Below, in pieces: positions 52,117 to 61,003 of a stretch of 64,000 nucleotides of DNA. Location of the stretch: the NCBI GenBank assembly GCA_018653085.1, contig JABIAY010000046.1:62001-126000 (forward strand), in the 5' to 3' direction. The DNA is from Nitrospina sp. (GTDB lineage: Bacteria > Nitrospinota > Nitrospinia > Nitrospinales > VA-1). The position numbers and the translations under genes were made by a program. Positions within the stretch are counted from its first letter, which is position 1. Every line of letters begins with the position of its first letter. A model generated the notes under the pieces. The model saw nothing but the letters and a program-made list of their open reading frames with translations, did not search any database and was not told the origin of the DNA.

Positions 52117-52895
52117 ATGGACACAAAAAAAGAATTCATGAAAATTGGCGACAAGACCTTCAAGTCCAGACTGATTGTAGGAACCGGGAAATATAAATCC
52201 TTCGATGAAACCCGGCAGGCCATCGAAATTTCCGGTGCGGAAATGATAACAGTCGCCGTGCGCCGGATTGAGTTGGACAAAAATAAAGATTCCATACTCA
52301 ATCACCTCGACCCCAAGAAATACACATTTTTGCCAAACACGGCAGGGTGTTATTCGGTGAAAGATGCGGTGATGACCTGCGAACTGGCCCGGGAAGCGGG
52401 ACTCGGAAACATCGTCAAGGTGGAGGTCATCGGAGACGAGAAAACCCTGTTCCCCGATAACGAAGCCACGCTGGAAGCCTCGAAGCTATTGGTCAAAGAC
52501 GGTTTTCATGTTCTGCCCTATTGCACAGATGATGTCGTCCTCTGCAAAAAACTGGAAGACATCGGTTGTACCGCCGTCATGCCGTTGGCGGCACCGATCG
52601 GTTCCGGTCTTGGCATTCGCAATCCTTACAACATCAAATTGATTTTAGAAGCGGTTAATATCCCGGTCATCATCGATGCCGGTGTCGGCACGGCCTCCGA
52701 TGCCAGCCGCGCCATGGAACTGGGTGTTTCAGGAATCTTAATGAACACAGCCATTGCCGGTGCCAAAGACCCGCTCAAAATGTCGTTGGCTATGAAAATG
52801 GCGGTGGAGTGCGGCAGGATGGCTTATGAAGCCGGACGTATCCCGAAAAAACTTTATGCCTCAGCCAGCAGTCCGTTGGACGGCATGATCGACTT

Positions 52896-52899
<4 letters not shown>
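52117..52899 (+). CDS. thiG: Thiazole synthase
   Basis: The 260-residue protein is a full-length ThiG barrel. [20 protein letters not shown] opens the chain, the Schiff-base lysine lies in [19 protein letters not shown], and the phosphate site is in [20 protein letters not shown] then [14 protein letters not shown]. It forms the thiazole phosphate from deoxyxylulose 5-phosphate, a glycine- or tyrosine-derived imine, and sulfur from ThiS. The ATG at 52117 has no clear ribosome-binding site; an ATG at 52138 is an alternative. Its stop overlaps the thiE start by four bases. Confidence 0.95.
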
Positions 52900-55480
<2,581 letters not shown>

Positions 55481-55617
55481 CCCGCTGGGCGACCGGCGAG
55501 CCGCCGGTGGCAAATGAAAAACTCCTCCCCTCGTGAGAGGGGAGGGGTATCACAGTATTGCGCTTGAGTATTCCGTCCGCCTTTCGGGTAGTGCAGTGCT
55601 GGCCCCACGCCCAGTGG
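55481..55617 (+). repeat. Long composite repeat after thiC
   Basis: Order: ACCGGCGAGCCGCCGGT, GGCAAATGAAAAACTCCTCC with hairpin CCCCTCGTGAGAGGGG, CACAGTATTGCGCTTGAGTA, then AGTGCTGGCCCCACGCCCAG. The same sequence of modules, with a different first palindrome, follows rplT at 59050. Confidence 0.88.
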
Positions 55618-55642
55618 TTAAATCCTCTTTTTTTCTAAGTAC

Positions 55643-55671
55643 TTGACCAAATTGGCCGTAGGAATTACAAT
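55643..55671 (+). promoter_or_regulatory. Sigma-70 promoter of tRNA-Val
   Basis: TTGACC (55643-55648) and TACAAT (55666-55671) have a 17-base spacer. Initiation is expected near 55679, 12 bases before the tRNA. Confidence 0.8.
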
Positions 55672-55690
55672 ACCCACCATCTGATTTTTT

Positions 55691-55762
55691 AGGCGCGTAG
55701 CTCAGGGGTAGAGTATTTGCTTGACATGCAAGGGGTCGGCGGTTCGAAACCGCCCGTGCCTA
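55691..55762 (+). tRNA. tRNA-Val(GAC)
   Basis: A 72-base tRNA, acceptor AGGCGCG/CGTGCCT, discriminator A, no encoded CCA (TTTTTT follows). The anticodon loop TTGACAT gives GAC. The T-arm GGCGGTTCGAAACCGCC is intact. In contrast with the other two tRNAs here, CCA must be added after transcription. Confidence 0.93.
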
Positions 55763-55793
55763 TTTTTTTTAAAGGCCTCAATGGCCTGAGTTG

Positions 55794-55823
55794 GGCATCA
55801 TACCGGTGCGTATGATGCCTTTT
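55794..55823 (+). terminator. Terminator or attenuator upstream of thrS
   Basis: GGCATCATA (55794-55802) and TATGATGCC (55811-55819) form a perfect 9-bp stem with TTTT following. It is 30 bases after tRNA-Val and 40 bases before thrS, so it may end the tRNA transcript or attenuate the thrS operon. Confidence 0.65.
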
Positions 55824-55862
55824 CATATTCTGGACATCGTCCAGGGGAAATAAATTCAAAAA

Positions 55863-57617
55863 ATGTCGAACAACTCGAACCAGATAGACTTGGAAACGCT
55901 TCGTCACAGTTGCGCTCATCTGATGGCGCAGGCGGTTCAGGAACTGTTCCCCGGAACCCAGGTCACCATTGGTCCGGTTATCGATGACGGATTCTATTAC
56001 GATTTCTCTCGCGACAAAGCTTTCGTGCCTGAAGATTTGGAAAAAATCGAAAAGCGTATGAAAGAAATCTCCGCCCAAGATCTTAAGATTGTACGTAGCG
56101 AAATTCCCCGCGAAGAAGCGAAGAAAAAATTCGGCGACATGGGTGAGAAGTTCAAAGTTGAGATCATCGACTCCATCGATTCCGATGAACCCATTTCGGT
56201 TTACTCGCAGGGAGATTTTTCAGACCTCTGCCGCGGCCCGCATGTCGAGTCGACCAAGCAGATCAAGGCTTTCAAGCTTCTGCATACGTCTGCGGCTTAT
56301 TGGCGTGGTGACGAACGCAATCCGGTTTTACAAAGAATTTATGGCACTGCCTGGAACACGGAGAAGGAACTTAGGGTCTACATAAAAAGGTTGGAGGAAG
56401 CCAAAAAGCGCGATCACCGCAAACTCGGAAAAGAACTCGACCTGTATTCGGTTTCGGATGAAATCGGGCCGGGGCTCATCCTCTGGCATCCGAAAGGCGC
56501 GCGCATCCGCCACCTGATGGAAGACTTCTGGAAAAAGGAACATTTCAAAAACGGTTACGAAATGGTCATCAGTCCGCACGCGGCGAAAGTCGACCTGTGG
56601 AAGACCAGCGGCCATACGGAGTTCTATAAAGAGAATATGTTTTCCAATATGGATATTGAGGGCAAGGAATATGTCATGAAGCCGATGAACTGCCCGTTCC
56701 ATATTCAGATTTATAAAAACAAGTTGCGCAGTTACCGCGACCTGCCGGTACGATTTGCAGAACTTGGAACGGTTTATCGTTATGAACGCTCAGGCGTTCT
56801 GCACGGTTTACTCCGTGTGCGCGGGTTCACTCAGGATGACGCGCATCTGTTTTGCCGTCCTGCCCAGATTGAAGAGGAAATCACCAAGGTTCTCGAGTTG
56901 ATCGTTTATGTTTTGCAATCGTTCGGGTTCTTCGAATACAAAATCTATTTGAGCACCAAGCCGGATAAATACGTTGGATCGGACGAGGGCTGGGAAAACG
57001 CCACCAAAGCTCTGGAAAACGCCTTGAATAACAAGAAGCTGGATTTTGAGGTCGATCCCGGCGAAGGGGTCTTTTACGGGCCTAAAATTGATATCAAAAT
57101 CAAGGACAGCATAGGCCGCTACTGGCAGGTTTCGACGGTACAGGTGGATTTTAACCTTCCAGAACGCTTCGATATAAGCTATATTGAGGAAGATGGTCAA
57201 CGCCATCAGCCAATCATGCTCCACCGCGCCTTAATGGGCTCGCTGGAGCGTTTTTTTGGTTGTCTGGTCGAGCATTATGCCGGGGCTTTCCCATTATGGC
57301 TGGCTCCGGTGCAGGTCGTCCTTTTACCCATAACCGACAATCATATGGGTTATGCGGATGAAGTGGCCCAACGGCTTGAAGAATTGGGCATTCGGGTAGA
57401 AAAAGACTTGCGAAATGAGAAGATTGGGTTCAAGATACGTGAGGCCCAATTACAGAAAATCCCTTATATGGTTGTTTTAGGGGATAAAGAGGTGGATTCT
57501 CAAACTCTGGCTGTGCGTAAACGGCGTTCCAAAGAAACCCGGACCCTCGATTTTGAGTCCTTTCTGGAAGAACTGCAGTCTGGTATAGATTCCCGGCTGA
57601 TTGAATCTGAAAATTAA
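55863..57617 (+). CDS. thrS: Threonyl-tRNA synthetase lacking the TGS domain
   Basis: The 584-residue enzyme starts directly with the N2 editing domain (LRHSCAHLMAQAVQELFPGT), continues with the class II catalytic core (motif 2 region RFAELGTVYRYERSGVLHGL, motif 3 GSLERFFGCLVEHYAGAFP) and ends in the anticodon-binding domain. The roughly 60-residue TGS domain of E. coli ThrS is missing; an in-frame stop lies 12 bases upstream of the ATG, so it is truly absent. AGGGG upstream is rather far from the ATG. It attaches threonine to tRNA-Thr and heads the infC-rpmI-rplT-pheS operon. Confidence 0.95.
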   Translation: MSNNSNQIDLETLRHSCAHLMAQAVQELFPGTQVTIGPVIDDGFYYDFSRDKAFVPEDLEKIEKRMKEISAQDLKIVRSEIPREEAKKKFGDMGEKFKVEIIDSIDSDEPISVYSQGDFSDLCRGPHVESTKQIKAFKLLHTSAAYWRGDERNPVLQRIYGTAWNTEKELRVYIKRLEEAKKRDHRKLGKELDLYSVSDEIGPGLILWHPKGARIRHLMEDFWKKEHFKNGYEMVISPHAAKVDLWKTSGHTEFYKENMFSNMDIEGKEYVMKPMNCPFHIQIYKNKLRSYRDLPVRFAELGTVYRYERSGVLHGLLRVRGFTQDDAHLFCRPAQIEEEITKVLELIVYVLQSFGFFEYKIYLSTKPDKYVGSDEGWENATKALENALNNKKLDFEVDPGEGVFYGPKIDIKIKDSIGRYWQVSTVQVDFNLPERFDISYIEEDGQRHQPIMLHRALMGSLERFFGCLVEHYAGAFPLWLAPVQVVLLPITDNHMGYADEVAQRLEELGIRVEKDLRNEKIGFKIREAQLQKIPYMVVLGDKEVDSQTLAVRKRRSKETRTLDFESFLEELQSGIDSRLIESEN

Positions 57618-57641
57618 ATTTTTTATAAAGGTTGGATTTAA

Positions 57642-58376
57642 ATTAATAATAATAGTAAGAAGCAGCGCATTAATAAGATGATTCGGGTGCGGGAAGTCGC
57701 CGTGATTGATGATGATGGCGAGTCGATGGGCACTATCCCTACAGAGGAAGCCCTGAGCATGGCCCTCGACCGGAATATGGATCTTGTAGAAGTTTCCCCA
57801 AACTCCAACCCGCCTGTTTGTCGGATCATGGATTACGGCAAGCACAAGTACAAGGCCAGCAAAAAGGCGCACGAGGCTAAAAAGAAACAGAAAATCATTC
57901 ACATGAAGGAAGTCAAGTTTCGGCCTAACACCGATCAACACGATTTTGATTTCAAGTTGAGGAATGTACAGCGGTTTTTGGAAAATGGTGACAAAGCCAA
58001 AGTGGTGATTTTCTTTAAGGGACGTGAGATTGTACATCGCGAATTTGGCATGAGGGTTCTGGAACGTGTTGCTGTGGCAACGGAAGAGACGGCGGTCATT
58101 GAGCAACAGGCCAAGCAGGAAGGGCGTACGCTGGTCATGATCCTGGCTCCAAAGAATACTAAAACCAAAAAAGGCGGAGTGCTTAAAGCGCAGCCGGTTG
58201 CCAAGCCAGCAGAAACGCCGGTAGCAGCACCAGCAGTAGCACCGGTTGCCAAGCCAGCAGAAGCGCCGGTAGCAGCACCAGCAGTAGCACCGGTTGCCAA
58301 GCCAGCAGAAGCGTCAGTAGAAACGCCGGCAGAAGCACCGGCAGAGATACCCGCTAAGGAACCTGGTACAGAATAA
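57642..58376 (+). CDS. infC: Translation initiation factor IF-3 with ATT start and Ala/Pro-rich tail
   Basis: The family's conserved opening INxxIRVREV is only complete if coding starts upstream of the ATG at 57678. An in-frame TAA lies directly before ATT 57642, and AAAGG is suitably placed, so ATT is very likely the start, as in E. coli infC, allowing autoregulation. IF-3 N- and C-domains (VEVSPNSNPPVCRIMDYGKH, MKEVKFRPNTDQHDFDFKL) are intact to about residue 185. A tail of about 60 residues follows, made of Pro/Ala repeats (PVAKPAEAPVAAPAVA) encoded by a 48-bp tandem repeat. Confidence 0.93.
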   Translation: MNNNSKKQRINKMIRVREVAVIDDDGESMGTIPTEEALSMALDRNMDLVEVSPNSNPPVCRIMDYGKHKYKASKKAHEAKKKQKIIHMKEVKFRPNTDQHDFDFKLRNVQRFLENGDKAKVVIFFKGREIVHREFGMRVLERVAVATEETAVIEQQAKQEGRTLVMILAPKNTKTKKGGVLKAQPVAKPAETPVAAPAVAPVAKPAEAPVAAPAVAPVAKPAEASVETPAEAPAEIPAKEPGTE

Positions 58377-58394
58377 ATAGAAACGGAGCGAACA

Positions 58395-58586
58395 ATGCCA
58401 AAAATGAAAACCAATAGTGGTGCCGCGAAAAGGTTTCGCAGAACGGGTACCGGAAAAATTCGTCGGAACAGCGCTTTTACCAGCCATATTCTGACAACTA
58501 AAACAACCAAGAGAAAAAGAAACCTGCGAAAAGCCAGCATAATGGCAAAGGGAGACGCAAAACGCATTAAAGCTTTAATCCCTTAA
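58395..58586 (+). CDS. rpmI: 50S ribosomal protein L35
   Basis: This 63-residue basic protein has the L35 pattern [20 protein letters not shown] and [15 protein letters not shown]. It follows infC by 18 bases with GGAG as ribosome-binding site and precedes rplT, the canonical order. Component of the large ribosomal subunit. Confidence 0.96.
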   Translation: MPKMKTNSGAAKRFRRTGTGKIRRNSAFTSHILTTKTTKRKRNLRKASIMAKGDAKRIKALIP

Positions 58587-58661
58587 CCCTCAATATTGGG
58601 TCGTAGATTACTTTTACAAAATTTTAATATTTTAATTGGGCAAGCGTTAATTGGTTTGCCT

Positions 58662-58675
58662 CCCACAGTGGTGGG
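58662..58675. repeat. Palindrome CCCACAGTGGTGGG upstream of rplT
   Basis: A 5-bp stem with AGTG loop sits 20 bases before the rplT start in the 108-base rpmI-rplT gap. It resembles the CCCAC...GTGGG module. Whether it joins in L20 autoregulation cannot be judged. Confidence 0.5.
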
Positions 58676-58694
58676 TTAGAAGGAGAATTTCAAA

Positions 58695-59051
58695 ATGCCA
58701 CGAGCAGTAAGCGGGACAGTTGCCCGAAAACGACGTAAAAAAATCTTAAAGCTAGCCAAAGGCTACCGCAGTGTGCGGAGCACCTGTTTCCGCAAAGCAC
58801 GGGAAGCTGTTGAGCATGGTTTGTGCTACGCCTACCGTGATCGCAAAAATCGTAAGCGCGAGTTTCGTCGACTCTGGATTGCCCGGATCAACGCCGCAGT
58901 CCGAGCCGAAGGCATGAACTACAGCCAGTTCATGTATGGTCTGAAAAAAGCCTCCATTGAGCTCGACCGCAAGGTTCTCTCTGAAATGGCGATCCACAAT
59001 GCAGACTCCTTCAAAACTCTGACCGAGACCGCCCGCGCTCAACTGGGCTAA
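58695..59051 (+). CDS. rplT: 50S ribosomal protein L20
   Basis: The 118-residue protein has the L20 signatures [20 protein letters not shown] and [21 protein letters not shown] strong site (AGAAGGAG) precedes the ATG. L20 binds 23S rRNA early in assembly and in many bacteria represses its own operon. The stop TAA shares its last base region with GCGGAGAACCTCCGC, the start of a long composite repeat. Confidence 0.97.
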   Translation: MPRAVSGTVARKRRKKILKLAKGYRSVRSTCFRKAREAVEHGLCYAYRDRKNRKREFRRLWIARINAAVRAEGMNYSQFMYGLKKASIELDRKVLSEMAIHNADSFKTLTETARAQLG

Positions 59052-59218
59052 GCGGAGAACCTCCGCTGGTGACAAATGAAAAACCCCTCCCTTTTACGGG
59101 GAGGAGCCATTACAGTATTACCCCTCCGGGGCACGAGAGTTGAGGAAAAATATCACGTGCGCTTGAGTGTTTTGTCCGCTATACGGGTAATGCAGTGCTG
59201 GCCCCACGCCGAGTGGCC
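59050..59218 (+). repeat. Long composite repeat after rplT
   Basis: Order: GCGGAGAACCTCCGC, GACAAATGAAAAACCCCTCC with hairpin CCTCCC...GGGAGG, ACAGTATTACCCCTCCGGGG (extra module), GCGCTTGAGTGTTTTGTCCG, AGTGCTGGCCCCACGCCGAG. It is a cousin of the post-thiC element with a swapped first palindrome and an inserted module. Confidence 0.88.
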
Positions 59219-59230
59219 CCTTGCTGAAAA

Positions 59231-60247
59231 ATGATTGAAACCATCCAAAAGCACCGGCAAGATTTCGATTCCCGCATCTGTTCTACCTCCGTTGCGGAAC
59301 CTCTCAAACAACTTCGTATAGATTTCCTAGGGAAAAAAGGCTGTGTCCAGGCCCTGATGAAAGAACTGCGTCAGGCCAGTCCGGAGGAGAAACGGCAACA
59401 GGGCAAGCTCATCAACGATTTTAAGCAGTACGTTGAAAACCAGCTTAAGGATAAGGAAGAAGAGCTGGGCAAATCCCCAAAAGGTCGGCCTTCAACAGGT
59501 GCGACGTTTGATACCACTTTGCCGGGCAGAAGAGAAATCCCCGGGACCCTGCACCCCGTTACTCAGGTGATGGAGGAAATCAAATCCATTTTTCTGGGAT
59601 TGGGATTCCAAGTGGAAGAGGGTCCTGAAATTGAAACAGACTATTATAATTTTGAGGCCTTGAACATTCCCAAGGACCACCCTGCGCGGGATATGCAGGA
59701 TACTTTTTATGTGGACGGAGAAGCGGTTTTGCGGACCCATACTTCGCCGGTACAGATTCATGTGATGGAAGATCGCGAACCGCCATTACGCATTATCGCT
59801 CCGGGAAAAGTTTATCGTTGCGATTCAGATGTCTCCCACACTCCCATGTTCCATCAAATCGAAGGGCTCATGGTAGATGAAAATGTTTCCTTCAGTCATC
59901 TCAAAGGCATCATGAGTATTTTTCTCCAGGAAGTGTTTGGCAAAAATACAAAAGTCCGGTTCCGTCCCAGCTTCTTTCCCTTCACCTGCCCCAGCGCGGA
60001 AGTCGATATTCAGTGCGTGATTTGTAGCGGAAAAGGGTGCCGGGTTTGTTCGCAAACAGGTTGGGTAGAAATTCTTGGGGCAGGCATGGTCGACCCGGCA
60101 GTATTCAAATTCGTTGATTACGATGCAGAAAAATGGACCGGATTCGCGTTTGGACTCGGCATCGAACGTATCTCTATGCTGAAATACGGCATCAACGACA
60201 TCCGCCTGTTCTTCGAAAACGATCTACGCTTCCTCAAACAATTCTAG
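59231..60247 (+). CDS. pheS: Phenylalanyl-tRNA synthetase alpha subunit
   Basis: The 338-residue protein has a coiled-coil N-terminus (IDFLGKKGCVQALMKELRQA) and the class II catalytic core: TLPGRREIPGTLHPVTQVME, HTSPVQIHVMEDREPPLRII, GLEGIER-type end (FGLGIERISMLKYGINDIR). With the beta subunit PheT it charges tRNA-Phe. No pheT follows; the next gene is a small membrane protein. The stop TAG is followed by CAGGGCAGGCCCTGC. Confidence 0.96.
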   Translation: MIETIQKHRQDFDSRICSTSVAEPLKQLRIDFLGKKGCVQALMKELRQASPEEKRQQGKLINDFKQYVENQLKDKEEELGKSPKGRPSTGATFDTTLPGRREIPGTLHPVTQVMEEIKSIFLGLGFQVEEGPEIETDYYNFEALNIPKDHPARDMQDTFYVDGEAVLRTHTSPVQIHVMEDREPPLRIIAPGKVYRCDSDVSHTPMFHQIEGLMVDENVSFSHLKGIMSIFLQEVFGKNTKVRFRPSFFPFTCPSAEVDIQCVICSGKGCRVCSQTGWVEILGAGMVDPAVFKFVDYDAEKWTGFAFGLGIERISMLKYGINDIRLFFENDLRFLKQF

Positions 60248-60345
60248 CAGGGCAGGCCCTGCAGCCAATGGGCTATCTTTTTTCTGCATTCTGACTGTGT
60301 CTCGGCCTAATAAGTTCTTGCCTCGCCCCACCCCCGGAAAACCTG
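60248..60345 (+). repeat. Dispersed repeat after pheS
   Basis: The first palindrome AGGGCAGGCCCT (in CAGGGCAGGCCCTGC) is unique in the window; the core is divergent (TCTGACTGTGTCTCGGCC, TAATAAGTTCTTGCC). Confidence 0.8.
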
Positions 60346-60369
60346 GGAAGAAAACAGGAGCCCTGACAA

Positions 60370-60735
60370 ATGAGCGAAAAATTCAAAAATAATTTGATCG
60401 GCGTTGCCATTTTAGTAGGCGGGATTGTTGCTATCAACCTCTGGCGGGGTCCACCAGATATGAGCATGCGCGACCAGTCCCTCAATGAGATGGTACACAC
60501 CAGTCTGACAAGATTCCACTACGCATGCCAGCAACTCTGGGGTGACCGGGGACCGCAGGAAAACTGCACTAAGGAATCCCTTTCGGAAATATTGCGCAAC
60601 ACCTTCGATCTACCCGGAATCAGTATCAGTGGAGATGGCAACCAGGAAGACTGGCAGGCCACCGCCCACCACGACATCCTCCCAGACCAGATTTTTATCA
60701 TTGACGCATCGGGAGCCGTCAGCAAACTGGACTGA
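60370..60735 (+). CDS. Small single-pass membrane protein, unknown
   Basis: The 121-residue protein has one N-terminal helix (NNLIGVAILVGGIVAINLW) and an extracytoplasmic domain with two cysteines (HYACQQLW, QENCTKES) that might form a disulfide. The C-terminal IFIIDASGAVSKLD looks like a beta-strand end. No family is recognised. It is placed where pheT usually is, but shares no similarity with it. Ribosome-binding site AGGAG is about seven bases upstream of the ATG. Confidence 0.65.
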   Translation: MSEKFKNNLIGVAILVGGIVAINLWRGPPDMSMRDQSLNEMVHTSLTRFHYACQQLWGDRGPQENCTKESLSEILRNTFDLPGISISGDGNQEDWQATAHHDILPDQIFIIDASGAVSKLD

Positions 60736-60811
60736 CCCCCGACCGATTTCATGGTACACAATAGTCCCAGCCCTCAAGCCTGAGTAACTACCGGTATATA
60801 GAAACTACTAT

Positions 60812-60828
60812 TTGGCACGGAGATTGCT
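60812..60828 (+). promoter_or_regulatory. Sigma-54 promoter, near consensus
   Basis: TTGGCACG at 60812-60819 and TTGCT at 60824-60828, with GG and GC ten bases apart, match TTGGCACG-N4-TTGCW fully. Initiation is expected about 60840, 38 bases before the leader ORF. A sigma-54 activator would be required, but none is encoded in this window. Confidence 0.85.
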
Positions 60829-60877
60829 TTTTTATAAAGCAACTGATAATCCTTTTCCCAATAAAGTGTGATTTCTC

Positions 60878-61003
60878 ATGAATTTTCTGACACCGATGCC
60901 AGGTTGTTTCATCCAGTCTACTGATTTTATTAGAGTTGTTCCTGTCATTTTGGGTTCGTCTGTGTTGGCCGGAAAGACTTTGTTAAGCCGGGGGATTTTG
61001 TAA
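60878..61003 (+). CDS. 41-codon leader ORF coupled to the STAND gene
   Basis: ATG 60878 opens a 41-residue frame (MNFLTPMPGCFIQSTDFIRV, then VPVILGSSVLAGKTLLSRGI) that ends in TAA. Its last base is the A of the STAND gene ATG (TAATG), a classic coupling junction. Its own ribosome-binding site is poor. It may be a regulatory leader or a small partner peptide with a hydrophobic centre. It is between the sigma-54 promoter and the STAND gene, so must be transcribed with it. Confidence 0.4.
   Translation: MNFLTPMPGCFIQSTDFIRVVPVILGSSVLAGKTLLSRGIL

Noticed and set aside
57935..58567. Minus-strand Ala/Thr/Gly-rich frame across infC and rpmI
   Set aside because: Mirror of the Pro/Ala repeat tail of IF-3; no independent support.
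60370..60735. Small gene after pheS as a pheT remnant
   Set aside because: Its sequence has a membrane helix and no PheT motif.
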